From Brevibacterium linens ATCC 9172 (lineage in GTDB: Bacteria; Actinomycetota; Actinomycetes; Actinomycetales; Brevibacteriaceae), in the NCBI RefSeq assembly GCF_900169165.1, contig NZ_FXYY01000006.1:1-64000 (forward strand): a DNA stretch of 64,000 nucleotides. The letters are read 5' to 3'. The notes below the pieces were generated by a model, which was not told the origin of the DNA, ran no database searches, and worked only from the letters and a program-made list of their open reading frames with translations. The position numbers were made by a program, and so were the translations under genes. Shown in pieces: positions 41,840 to 50,107 of the stretch (positions are counted from its first letter, which is position 1; every line of letters begins with the position of its first letter).

Positions 41840-42325
41840 TCAGCCTTCGGCGAGCTGCTTGAGTCTCTTGAGCGAGGCGAGCAGATTCGCCGCGGTCGTC
41901 GACTGCGCCCGCGACAGACGCTTCGGATCGCGCAGCTCGGTCCAGTCATAGGTGTGACGAACCAGGACCGAGTCGTCGCCGGTCGGTTCGATGTCCCACA
42001 CCCACTTCTGACCGAACGGCTCTCCACCCACTTCGGAGGGCTTCCAGGCGATGAGCCTGCCCTCGGCGAAGTCGACGATGTGGTTCTCCCGGTCCACGCC
42101 CTTGGTCAGAGTCGTGACGAACGAGCCCCCGGCCCCCTGCACTCGCTGGCCCTCGACGGCCGAGCCGAGGTTGTCGTTGCCGTCCCATTCCGGCTGTCGC
42201 TGCGGGTCGGCGATGAGTTCGAAGACCGCCTCGGCGGGAGCTGAGATCTCGATCTCGGCAGTGACGACCTTGAGGACCGGGTCGATCGAATCGAACACGG
42301 AAGCATCGGGGGTCTGCTCGGTCAT
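41840..42325 (-). CDS. SRPBCC-family protein
   Basis: A 161-residue START/Bet v1-like (polyketide cyclase-type) protein. The N-terminal strand EIEISAPAEAVFELIADPQRQPEWDGND is the signature, and there are no membrane segments. Such proteins bind hydrophobic ligands or lipids, and many are annotated only as polyketide cyclases without evidence. No polyketide genes are nearby. The ATG at 42325 starts just before the typical strand; an upstream frame extension has no family similarity. It lies 154 bases from the LssY_C gene on the same strand. Function unknown. Confidence 0.8.
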   Translation of the reverse strand: MTEQTPDASVFDSIDPVLKVVTAEIEISAPAEAVFELIADPQRQPEWDGNDNLGSAVEGQRVQGAGGSFVTTLTKGVDRENHIVDFAEGRLIAWKPSEVGGEPFGQKWVWDIEPTGDDSVLVRHTYDWTELRDPKRLSRAQSTTAANLLASLKRLKQLAEG

Positions 42326-42479
42326 GGAGTCCTGCCTTCGTGTGTGGTCCAGCCTCGGCGTCAAGCTGAAGTGCGGAGTGCGGAGTGGATCGGACACGTT
42401 CAGAATACACGGACCCGCCGCCTCAGTCCTCGAGCGCGTGAGCCACCGCTCCAGTCCCCGCGTGCGCGGGCCCGCCACC

Positions 42480-43928
42480 TCAGTCCTCGAGGGCGCGGTC
42501 CTGCCGCTCGGCGCGCAGCGCGGCCGTGCTGAAGCGGGTGAACATCCGGGAGGAGTCGCTCGACAGCGCCAGCAGCACCGCCACCTGCATGGCGATCGTC
42601 GTCAGCGCATACATATTCGTCGCCAGGTCGCGATCGCCGGTGAAGTAGTTCGTCATCGACACGATCACGGAGATCGTCGAGAGAGTGAGGATCCACAGCC
42701 TCGCTCGGTTGCTGCCGCGGAACACCGACGTCGAGGCGATGACCTGCAGACACCCGATGTGGAGGCTGAGACCGACGAGGAATCCCGCGACGATGCGCGT
42801 GGCCGTGTCGTCGCTGACGGCCGCGATGTCCGAGCTGTAGTCGACGACTTCAGACCGCAGCCCGTTCCAGTCGAGGAGCATGCTGATCACATCCCACGCC
42901 TGGAAGAGCAGCAGAACGAGCACGAGGGCGGCCCCGACGACCGTCTGCAGGGGGCGCTGTCGCCACAGCGTCTTCGTCACTTCGGACACGCTGTGTGAAT
43001 CGGAGTAGATGCGGGTGGCGTCGAGGGCCAACTCCAAGCGTTCGGGGTGGTCGGCTTCGTCGGCGACCACCTCGGTGACGTCGACGATCGGCAGGTGCCC
43101 GTCGGTGATGATCGCATCGCCGCCGCCGTTGCGGGAGTGGTATCCGGTGGAGAAGTCCTTGATCCGATCGACCGAGATCACCTCGTCGGCACCGGTGACA
43201 GTGTCGACGATGTGGTCGCGTTCGACGTCGGTGTTCTCTTCGATCTTGTGGGTGAACTGGAGGGTGAACAGGGAGATGCCGACGGCTTTGTCATAGGTTC
43301 CGGCGGCCAGCCAATCGGCCTGGTGTCCGCCGGGCAGCAGCCATCCGTGCGGGCATTTCCAGAACCGCACGTGGTGACGCTGTCCCGGATCGCCGTCGAC
43401 TTCCTGCTGGTAGGCGAAGTCGTGACGGCGGCCGAAGAGCAGCAGCGGGGACACCGGCGCCTGCGGGTAGCTGCGCTTCGTCACCGTCGAGCGGATGATC
43501 TCCCACGTCGATGCGGGAGTGATGCTGTCAGCAAGGGTACACCCTGCTTCGCGCATCGCATGGTGGATCTGCGCTTCCTCACCGCGCCAGGCAAGGTTGA
43601 CCGGATCGCCGAGCAGACCGTCGGAGGTGCGGGTGCGGCCGATGAAGTAGTTCGGCACATAGATCTGGGACAGAATGCGGTGCAGCCGGGGCAGAGCCAG
43701 GTAGGACACGACTGCCCAGAACACGAGCAGCGTGAGCACCTGCCACCAGCCGAGGCTGAATCCTTTGAGCAGGATGAGCAGTGCCAGCCAGGTCGAGGCC
43801 GCGCCGGCGAAGAGGAAGAACAGGTAGTCGAGCACCCCGGTGGGCGTGAAGTGGTGTCGTCGATAGACGAACGGCTGCCTCAGCCGCCGCTTCTGCCCGA
43901 CCGCCGCGTCCGTTCCGCCCGAAGTCAT
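42480..43928 (-). CDS. LssY_C-domain membrane protein
   Basis: A 482-residue protein. Two N-terminal helices (about 30-80) precede the LssY_C domain: DPVNLAWRG, HHAMREAGCTLADSITPAS, RSYPQAPVSPLLLFGRRHDFAYQQ and RHHVRFWKCP (about 95-210). After a soluble portion, four further hydrophobic segments occur between about 335 and 465. The LssY_C domain was first noted with type I secretion genes of Legionella, and is also fused to PAP2 phosphatases; its role is unsettled. No secretion ABC transporter is adjacent here. TTG 43946, with AGAGG next to it, is an alternative start. Confidence 0.78.
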   Translation of the reverse strand: MTSGGTDAAVGQKRRLRQPFVYRRHHFTPTGVLDYLFFLFAGAASTWLALLILLKGFSLGWWQVLTLLVFWAVVSYLALPRLHRILSQIYVPNYFIGRTRTSDGLLGDPVNLAWRGEEAQIHHAMREAGCTLADSITPASTWEIIRSTVTKRSYPQAPVSPLLLFGRRHDFAYQQEVDGDPGQRHHVRFWKCPHGWLLPGGHQADWLAAGTYDKAVGISLFTLQFTHKIEENTDVERDHIVDTVTGADEVISVDRIKDFSTGYHSRNGGGDAIITDGHLPIVDVTEVVADEADHPERLELALDATRIYSDSHSVSEVTKTLWRQRPLQTVVGAALVLVLLLFQAWDVISMLLDWNGLRSEVVDYSSDIAAVSDDTATRIVAGFLVGLSLHIGCLQVIASTSVFRGSNRARLWILTLSTISVIVSMTNYFTGDRDLATNMYALTTIAMQVAVLLALSSDSSRMFTRFSTAALRAERQDRALED

Positions 43929-43980
43929 GGGCGTCAGTTTAGCCAACCTCTTCCAGCGCCCGGACTGCGGATTCCCGCCG

Positions 43981-44100
43981 TCCTCCGCCTAGGCGGCCCG
44001 GACGGAATCAGTCAGGCTCGCCCCTCCCAGGGCGGCTGCTCCCCTCGCCGAGGCGGCCCGGCCGGAATCGGTCAGGTTCGCCCTGTGCGGGGCGGCCGAT
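43981..44100. repeat. 60-bp imperfect tandem duplication
   Basis: Bases 43981-44040 and 44041-44100 match at about 46 of 60 positions with no gap. Shared blocks are AGGCGGCCCGG and CGGAAT-GTCAGG. The first copy has CCGCCTAGGCGG, a perfect palindrome; the second has the commoner GCCGAGGCGG. It lies between the LssY_C and MerR-HEAT genes. Confidence 0.75.
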
Positions 44101-44116
44101 CCGCATCCGTTCATGT

Positions 44117-45160
44117 TCACCGTCGCCGGCGCTCGAGGGCGGCACGTGCGGTGGCCGCGAGTTCCGGACTGTCGTCATTGCTGAGCTCGGCGATGAGTTC
44201 GTCGCTGCGGTCGCCGGAGATTTCGAGGAGGACTTGGAGCACACGGAACCGTGTAGCCGTCTCGCTCGAGTCCGCGTGCCGGTGCAGTTCGGTGAAGACC
44301 CGTTCGCTCATGTCGGCTCTCGGCCCGGCCGCGTCGACGATGGAGCCGATTGCCTCTGCCGCCTCGATGTCCTTCGGTCCGTTCATCGCCATGTCGAGCA
44401 GCACGGGCACAGCCTTCGCATCACCTGAGCGACCGAGGGCGAGCGCGGCGATGCTGCGGATGTCGGGGACGGCATCGTCGAGTGCGAGTTCCAGGGCCTG
44501 CTGGATCATCGACGTCGAGCGTGAGTCGAGTTCCTCGTCCGGTGTGGTTCGGCGGATCTCGTCGAGGGTGAGCAGTGCGTTGCGGCGCACTTGGGCCGAT
44601 GCGTCGTCCATTCCGACAACCACATGGGGCACGGCCTCGGCGCCGGCTTGGGCAAGTGCCCACCGCATAGCCCCAGCCGCGTTGAGCACGGTCTCCTGCA
44701 GGACCGCCTGCGAAAGGGCCTCGATCGGCATTCCTCCGTCGACTCCGCTGCCGAGTGCGGCCTTGTGCCGTTGGATGACATCGCCGGATTCGAGGGAGCG
44801 CATGAGGTCGATGGTGTACAGGAGCGATTCGCCATCGGTCCGGCCGAGCCGAGCGACGGACTCGAGGTGGTCGAGCAGTCGCTGCTCGGCCGCAATCCGC
44901 TCACGTGCCTGGTCGATGAGGTCCCCGAGCACGCTGCCGGGGTCGAAGTCCGGCTCGGACAGCACCCGCCCCACTTCGCTCAGAGACATCCCGAGTCTGC
45001 GCAGACCCTCGATATGGAAGATTCGACCGATATCGGCATCGGAGTATTCGCGGTAGCCGCCGGTCGTCCGCTGGCTGGGCGCGACGAGTCCCAAGGATTC
45101 GTAGTGGCGCAGCATGCGTGCGCTTACACCGGAGCGCCGGGCCACCTCGCCGATGAGCAT
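44117..45160 (-). CDS. MerR-family regulator fused to HEAT repeats
   Basis: A 347-residue regulator starting MLIGEVARRSGVSARMLRHYE. Residues 1-70 are a MerR winged helix-turn-helix (GGYREYSDADI, FIEGLRRLGMSLSEV-type follow) and residues 75-110 a coiled coil. The rest (about 130-347) is built of HEAT-like helical pairs, for example SAQVRRNALLTLDEIR, PDIRSIAALALGRSGD and SPELAATARAALERRR. MerR sensors usually bear a ligand pocket; here HEAT repeats replace it. The adjacent upstream gene is a separate HEAT protein behind a MerR-type operator, so a regulator and its target are implied. AGAGG precedes the ATG. Confidence 0.85.
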   Translation of the reverse strand: MLIGEVARRSGVSARMLRHYESLGLVAPSQRTTGGYREYSDADIGRIFHIEGLRRLGMSLSEVGRVLSEPDFDPGSVLGDLIDQARERIAAEQRLLDHLESVARLGRTDGESLLYTIDLMRSLESGDVIQRHKAALGSGVDGGMPIEALSQAVLQETVLNAAGAMRWALAQAGAEAVPHVVVGMDDASAQVRRNALLTLDEIRRTTPDEELDSRSTSMIQQALELALDDAVPDIRSIAALALGRSGDAKAVPVLLDMAMNGPKDIEAAEAIGSIVDAAGPRADMSERVFTELHRHADSSETATRFRVLQVLLEISGDRSDELIAELSNDDSPELAATARAALERRRR

Positions 45161-45396
45161 TGCCACCTCTTCTCTGCTGTCAGCCACTCTATGCCGCAGT
45201 CGCGGCCCTCCGGGTGCAGTGTCCCGAAATTCGTCGGTGCCGGGGGACCGTTCGGACGTCGCTCACCGTTCGCAGGCGGTTTTCGCACAGGTGCTAGAAC
45301 CACCCACTGAAGGAAGGGATCCGAGACCTCGGCCGTGTGCCGACGGGCTTGCCCCACCTGACGGCACACGCACGATCGGACCTTCCCTGTGCCGAT

Positions 45397-46206
45397 CTAG
45401 ACCGCGGTCTCGGACCCCAGTGCGACCAACCGCTTGGCTGCGTCCAAGGCGTGGGCGAAGCCGGCATCCGGGTCATCGAACATGTCCCGGGTCGCCATGG
45501 CGTGAGCCCGCACTGTGTCGTCCTCTGCATGAAGCCTCTCATCGACCACTGACACGAGGTCCTCACCGAGGGCCACGATCGCTCGACTGAGGCTCTTCTG
45601 CACCTCGACTTCACCGCGTCCCAGCTGTGTCACCAGGGCGGATGCCAGTTCTGCGCGATTGTCACCGGGGACAAGGGCAACGGCGGCTCTCCACGCACTG
45701 CGGGCCACCTCGGTGTCGGTGTGGGCGATGAGGGCCGCGCCGATCCGGGCCGGGTCCATGGCCGGCCAGGCACGGACGTCGCCGATCTTCGACAGGGTGT
45801 GCAGGGATTGGCTGATCGCCTGCGGCAGCGGCGAGTCGAGTTCGGCGATGAGGCGGGGAACGGTGTCGTCGGCAGGCAGCCGAGTGAGCGCCCAGGTGAC
45901 CATGTCGCGGGCGAAGAAGTCCGGTTCGATGCGGCACCGGGCGATGACCACGTCGAGGTCACGGGGTTCGGCCCGTGTGCCGATGGCCATCGCCGCCTGC
46001 AGGCGCTTCTGCGGGTTCGACGCACTCAGCGCGTCGATCATGGGATCGCCGGTATCGTCCCGAAGGCTTCCGGTGTCGTTCTGAACGTCGCCGGCGCCTT
46101 TCCGAAGGTTTTCGGTGTCGTTCCGAACGTCGCCGCCGGTCTGTTGGTCAGCCTCGGTCGGGGGTTCCGGTCCGCGAGTCTGATGGTGCCCCAGTGGATG
46201 TGTCAT
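45397..46206 (-). CDS. HEAT-repeat protein
   Basis: A 269-residue protein of HEAT-like helical repeats (about 55-260), for example NPQKRLQAAMAIG, FARDMVTWALTRL, PQAISQSLHTLSKIGD and TEVARSAWRAAVALV. The N-terminus is low-complexity with a duplicated element: DVRNDTENLRKGAG and DVQNDTGSLRDDTG. There is no signal peptide. ATG 46206 is chosen since ATG 46245 lies inside the probable MerR operator. The MerR-HEAT gene lies 236 bases downstream on the same strand; a GTGTGCCG/CGGCACAC inverted repeat separates them (near 45340). A target protein recognised through HEAT surfaces is plausible but not shown. Confidence 0.8.
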   Translation of the reverse strand: MTHPLGHHQTRGPEPPTEADQQTGGDVRNDTENLRKGAGDVQNDTGSLRDDTGDPMIDALSASNPQKRLQAAMAIGTRAEPRDLDVVIARCRIEPDFFARDMVTWALTRLPADDTVPRLIAELDSPLPQAISQSLHTLSKIGDVRAWPAMDPARIGAALIAHTDTEVARSAWRAAVALVPGDNRAELASALVTQLGRGEVEVQKSLSRAIVALGEDLVSVVDERLHAEDDTVRAHAMATRDMFDDPDAGFAHALDAAKRLVALGSETAV

Positions 46207-46234
46207 GGTCTCAAGCTTCTTGTCACCCAGTGAA

Positions 46235-46257
46235 GACCCTGACATCGTGTCAAGGTC
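46235..46257 (-). promoter_or_regulatory. MerR-type operator/promoter upstream of HEAT gene
   Basis: GACCCTGACA (46235-46244) and TGTCAAGGTC (46248-46257) form a 10-base near-perfect inverted repeat (one mismatch) around a three-base spacer. Read on the minus strand it overlaps a TTGACC -35-like hexamer, the arrangement expected for MerR proteins that activate from between -35 and -10. The adjacent MerR-HEAT regulator is the natural candidate. Confidence 0.65.
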
Positions 46258-46300
46258 AAGGAGGCTGGACTCGCTTCCTTCTCATCCTCAGTGCGGAGCC

Positions 46301-46567
46301 TCAGCCTCCGCTCGACCAGCCCCCGCTGACCGGAGCAGTGGTGCTCGGACCGGGGCCGCCGTCCGAGTCGGAATCGGAGGATGAGGATCCGATCGACGAG
46401 GAGTCCGAGGTCGGCGATGAACCTGTCGACGACGATTCCGAGGACAGAAAGATGACGGCGACGAGGATGCCGGCAACGGTCAGGATGCCGAGAGCGACGA
46501 AGGAGAAGACCACAATGAGGCAGGTCATCAGAGGTGGGCGGTTGTTGCGCCGAACGATTCTCACCAT
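46301..46567 (-). CDS. Small single-pass membrane protein with Ser-rich tail
   Basis: An 88-residue protein. A basic start (MVRIVRRNNRPP) precedes one hydrophobic helix (LIVVFSFVALGILTVAGILVAVIF, about 17-40) and a Ser/Asp/Gly/Pro-rich tail without structure. No recognisable domain. It lies just upstream of the HEAT gene on the same strand but is separated by that gene's operator, and is divergent from the lysozyme-like gene. The weak translation signal and low-complexity tail mean the call is tentative. Function unknown. Confidence 0.5.
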   Translation of the reverse strand: MVRIVRRNNRPPLMTCLIVVFSFVALGILTVAGILVAVIFLSSESSSTGSSPTSDSSSIGSSSSDSDSDGGPGPSTTAPVSGGWSSGG

Positions 46568-46718
46568 GGTTCAAGCCTAAGCTGTGCGGGGTCATCCGAA
46601 ACCGGTCCGCACTCGGCTCCGCTCGCCCCCTCAGCGCCACTCGGCCGTGACCTTCCTGTGATAAGAACCTCGGCGTTGCCCCATGCAGTCTTAAGTTTGT
46701 TGCATTATCGTTATATTC

Positions 46719-47306
46719 ATGCCTCGTCTGACATCATCTCGCAAGGGCCGCCGGTCCGTGCTCACTGGTGCCCTCATCGGGCTCGGGGCTGCAGTGATGG
46801 CACTGGTCGTGGGCGCCGTCATCATCCTCAATTCCCCCATTTCGTTCGGGTCCACGAAGATCAGGCAGATGCAGATGGCTTCGGTCAACCAGCTCAGCGA
46901 ACAGCAGATCGACAATGCTCGGCTCATCATCGGCGTCGGCCGCGGGGGCAACTTCGACGACCATGCGATCAGGATCGCCCTGATGACAGCGCTGCAAGAG
47001 TCCTCGCTGCGCAATCTGGATTCCGGCGACCGCGATTCGGTCGGCCTGTTCCAGCAGCGCCCGTCACAAGGCTGGGGCGAGCCCCATCAGCTCACCGATC
47101 CCATCTACGCGGCCAAGGCGTTCTACGGGATTAACCCCGAGGTCGAGAACCCCGGCCTCAATCAGATCGACGGCTGGGATTCGATGTCACCGACCGAAGC
47201 CGCGCAGTCCGTGCAGCGGTCGGCACTACCCGACGCCTACGGTCAGTGGGAGACCTTGGCCGATGACCTCCTCGGATCGCAGGCCGACGTCGAAGCCCTC
47301 GACTGA
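46719..47306 (+). CDS. Exported lysozyme-like protein
   Basis: A 195-residue protein with a signal-anchor helix at about residues 15-37 and a small domain carrying the actinobacterial motif TALQESSLRNLDSGDRDSVGLFQQRPSQGWG (about 90-120), ending in AAQSVQRSALPDAYGQW. This motif resembles the lysozyme-like fold with Glu93 as the probable catalytic acid, so a peptidoglycan-cleaving role in the envelope is suggested but unproven. No Shine-Dalgarno precedes the ATG; the upstream stretch is AT-rich (CATTAT, TTATAT), compatible with a very short leader. It stands between the small membrane protein gene and the ArsR gene. Confidence 0.75.
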   Translation: MPRLTSSRKGRRSVLTGALIGLGAAVMALVVGAVIILNSPISFGSTKIRQMQMASVNQLSEQQIDNARLIIGVGRGGNFDDHAIRIALMTALQESSLRNLDSGDRDSVGLFQQRPSQGWGEPHQLTDPIYAAKAFYGINPEVENPGLNQIDGWDSMSPTEAAQSVQRSALPDAYGQWETLADDLLGSQADVEALD

Positions 47307-47406
47307 GACGCGGGCAGCTCCGACCGCCCGAACCCCGCGACAGCCACGACCACTCCACAGTGCCGGATATCGCATGACCACCCCGGTTGTCCGGTAATCT
47401 GCACTC

Positions 47407-47766
47407 ATGGCTTCCGTTCCCGATTCCGTTCCCGTCAATGACGACGTCGAGCAGCTCCTGCTCAATCCCGAGGACCATCTCGAAGCCATCACCGAGACTG
47501 CCGACCTCTTCAAGGCACTTGCCACACCCTCCCGGCTGAAGATGCTGCTCGTCCTCACCCACGGCGAGGCCACTGTCACCCACATCGTCGAGGCGACCGG
47601 ACTGTCCCAGCCGCTGGTGTCCCAGCACCTGAAGTTCCTCCGCGGACTCCACCTCGTCGGAGTCAATCGGATCGGCCGCGAAGCCTACTATTCGCTCAAG
47701 GACGACCACGTCGCCCACATCATCGTCGACGCCATCGCCCACACGATCGAGGCCCACGAACACTGA
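47407..47766 (+). CDS. ArsR/SmtB-family metal-sensing repressor
   Basis: A 119-residue winged helix-turn-helix dimer. The recognition helix is LSQPLVSQHLKFLR (about 66-79). The C-terminal alpha-5 helix holds Asp99, His101, His112 and Glu115, with spacings identical to the zinc site Asp104-His106-His117-Glu120 of SmtB; there are no cysteines, so it should sense zinc or a similar divalent metal. TAATCT ends six bases before the ATG, which suggests leaderless mRNA. The CDF exporter gene at 56587-57495 is a plausible target, 9 kb away. Start chosen as the ATG immediately after the -10 box. Confidence 0.9.
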   Translation: MASVPDSVPVNDDVEQLLLNPEDHLEAITETADLFKALATPSRLKMLLVLTHGEATVTHIVEATGLSQPLVSQHLKFLRGLHLVGVNRIGREAYYSLKDDHVAHIIVDAIAHTIEAHEH

Positions 47767-47864
47767 GTCCCGCCTGGGGCGGGGCTTCCACAGCGATTCC
47801 TTCGCCGAGGCGGCCCACCGTTCCCAGCCCACAGCAGCGCATCTCTAGCCGAGGCAGCCCACCC

Positions 47865-48800
47865 CTACCGACGTCGCCGACGTGTCAGGGCCGCGGGTCC
47901 TCCACCGACGACCCAGACGATGAGGGCCACGAGGACGGCGCCGATCCACTGTCCCGCCTGCAGCCGCTCCCCGGCGACGAGGGATCCGAGCACCACTGCG
48001 GACAGCGGTTGGAGCAGCATGAGCGCCGCGGTCATCGGCACCGGCACCAACGGGCTGGAGATGCTCAGCAGCACCCATGACAGGGCCTGACCGCAGACGG
48101 CCAGGGCGATCATCCAGCCCCAACCGGCCCAGCCGAGGTCGAAGTCGAGGCCGCCGAGGGTCAGCCCGGCGACCGCGGTCATCACCCCGGCGGAGATCGT
48201 GCCCACTTGGACCGGGGCGACGACGAAGTCTCCGGCGACCTTCCGGCTGTGGTGGATGCCGAAGATGTAGACGCCGTAGAGCACACCGGACAGGACCCCG
48301 AAGATCGCTCCCCGCATCGGATTCGCTGCCGTCTCGTCGGCGCCGAACACTCCCCCGGTCAGCAGCATGCCGATGATCATGACCGGCACACAGCAGATGA
48401 ACAGCCATCCCGGCCGGGACCCGCCGAACACCCACACCAGCGCCGGGAACACGATGACCTGCACGCTGATGAGGACCGTGGACACGCCCAGGCCGGCGTC
48501 GAGCACGCTCTGCGCCCACAGCACATAGTCGATTCCGAGCGCCGCTCCGGAGACCGCGGCGATGAGGATCGCCTTCGGCGGGAAACGGCCGTGCCGGCGC
48601 AGCTCGAGCACCGCCAACGGGGCGAGCACAATGACCGCTATCCAACACCGCAGGAAGGCAGCGGTGGGAGCGGTAGCCTCGGCGAGGATGACGAGCAATC
48701 CGGCCGATCCGAGCAGGACGGCGGCCAGGATGACGCCGAGCACCGGCAGGGCTTTCGGGGCGGGAGGCGGCCCTCCCGACGGCGCATCCTCGGCGCTCAT
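47865..48800 (-). CDS. EamA/DMT-family transporter
   Basis: A 311-residue membrane protein with about ten predicted helices in two EamA repeats (roughly 15-150 and 160-300). The N-terminal helix includes LGVILAAVLLGSAGLLVILAEA, and the second repeat ends in VLGSLVAGERLQAGQWIGAVLVALIVWVVG, the usual DMT pattern. Probably exports amino acids or metabolites; substrate unknown. It ends ~100 bases from the ArsR gene in a convergent gap that contains two direct copies of GCCGAGGC(G/A)GCCCACC (47803 and 47852) and the CCCGCC-TGG-GGCGGG hairpin at 47769-47783. The aminotransferase gene lies 40 bases upstream on the same strand. Confidence 0.9.
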   Translation of the reverse strand: MSAEDAPSGGPPPAPKALPVLGVILAAVLLGSAGLLVILAEATAPTAAFLRCWIAVIVLAPLAVLELRRHGRFPPKAILIAAVSGAALGIDYVLWAQSVLDAGLGVSTVLISVQVIVFPALVWVFGGSRPGWLFICCVPVMIIGMLLTGGVFGADETAANPMRGAIFGVLSGVLYGVYIFGIHHSRKVAGDFVVAPVQVGTISAGVMTAVAGLTLGGLDFDLGWAGWGWMIALAVCGQALSWVLLSISSPLVPVPMTAALMLLQPLSAVVLGSLVAGERLQAGQWIGAVLVALIVWVVGGGPAALTRRRRR

Positions 48801-48840
48801 CGGATCCCCTCGTCGGAACTCATCTCACGACGTTCGGGGC

Positions 48841-50103
48841 TCAGCCCACGAAGTCGAGGATGCGGTCGATGGCTTCGGCCGTCCGGTCCGCTCCGACGGC
48901 CAGCGACAGGCGCACCGACCTGGATCCGTCGACGGAGTCGAAGTCGTCACCGGGGGCGAGCGCGACGCCGGTCGCGTCGAGCACCTGCTCACACCACTGC
49001 CCGGAGGTGGCCAGACCCGCACGGTCGAGGATGTCGTCGACGCGGGCGTACATGTAGAAGGCGCCGTCGGGTGGGGCCATCTCACCGAAGCCGAGGTCGG
49101 CAGCGGCGTTCAGCACATGCTCGCGAGCCCCGGCGAATGAGGCCACGGCCGCTTCGCATTCGGCATAGGACTCGTCCGCGAAGGCCGCGACCGCCGCGTA
49201 CTGCGCCGGAACCGGGGCGCACAGGGAGAGATTTCCCGTGACGTTCTGGGCCGGGGCGACGAGCGCTTCGGGCAGGATCGCCCAGCCGAGGCGCCACCCG
49301 GTCATGCCCCAGTATTTGGAGAACGAGGAGATGACGATGGCAGTGTCGTCGTGGGCGAGTGCGCATTCGCCGCGGGTGCCGATGTAGCTGATGCCGTGGT
49401 AGATCTCATCGGAGATCACCTGCACCCCGTTGTCTCGGCACCAGTCGACGATCTGCCCGAGCGCCTCGGGGCCGATCATCGTGCCCGTGGGGTTCGCGGG
49501 TGAGGCGAGCATGAGCCCCTTGAGCGGGGCCTTCGCATGGGCGGCGGCCAAGAGGTCGACGGTGGGCTGGAACCCTTCGTCGGCACCGCAGTCGAGTTCG
49601 ACGACCTCGCAGCCCAATGCGGCGAGAATGTTCTTGTACGCGCCGTATCCGGGCCGGGCCAGAGCCACCCGGTCGCCGACGTCGAAGCAGGTGAGGAACG
49701 TCGTCTGGAAGGCGCCGGAGGATCCGGTCGTCACGGCGATGCGGTCGGGTGCGATGTTGAGTCCGTACCAGTCGCGGTAGTGGGAGGCGATGGCTTCGCG
49801 CAGTTCGGGGATGCCGAAGATCGGCGAGTATCCGAGTCCCGTACCGTCGGTCATGACTTCGGCGGCGCGGGTGAGCACTGGGCTGGGCGCGCCCTGGGTC
49901 GGTTCGCCCAGGCACATGGCGATGGTGTCGCGACCGGCGCGCTGCATCTGCCCGACGGTGGCGACGATGCCCATCGCGGCGAACGGTTTGACGAGCCCGG
50001 ACCGGGCGGAGGCAGCCGGGATGTTTTTGGCGGAGGCGGCCGGACCGGACACGGCGTTGGCACGGGTGGTGGGGTCCGCCTCGGCGGGGGTGGATGAGGT
50101 CAT
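48841..50103 (-). CDS. PLP-dependent aminotransferase (class I/II)
   Basis: A 420-residue fold-type I aminotransferase. A flexible Ala-rich N-terminus of about 40 residues precedes the catalytic body. Conserved blocks are GLGYSPIFGIPELREAI, ASPANPTGTM with the conserved Asn, ISDEIYHGISY with the Asp that contacts the pyridine nitrogen, and SFSKYWGMTGWRLGWAI, where SxxK carries the cofactor Lys. Residues ARxxLS near the C-terminus include the carboxylate-binding Arg. The gene starts four bases after the stop of the AhpD-like gene, so the two are co-translated. The specific amino-acid substrate is unknown. Confidence 0.9.
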   Translation of the reverse strand: MTSSTPAEADPTTRANAVSGPAASAKNIPAASARSGLVKPFAAMGIVATVGQMQRAGRDTIAMCLGEPTQGAPSPVLTRAAEVMTDGTGLGYSPIFGIPELREAIASHYRDWYGLNIAPDRIAVTTGSSGAFQTTFLTCFDVGDRVALARPGYGAYKNILAALGCEVVELDCGADEGFQPTVDLLAAAHAKAPLKGLMLASPANPTGTMIGPEALGQIVDWCRDNGVQVISDEIYHGISYIGTRGECALAHDDTAIVISSFSKYWGMTGWRLGWAILPEALVAPAQNVTGNLSLCAPVPAQYAAVAAFADESYAECEAAVASFAGAREHVLNAAADLGFGEMAPPDGAFYMYARVDDILDRAGLATSGQWCEQVLDATGVALAPGDDFDSVDGSRSVRLSLAVGADRTAEAIDRILDFVG

Positions 50104-50107
50104 CGGT

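Noticed and set aside
42480-43928. LssY_C gene as part of a type I secretion system.
   Set aside because: No ABC transporter, membrane fusion protein or outer-membrane partner is nearby, and the domain alone does not show secretion.
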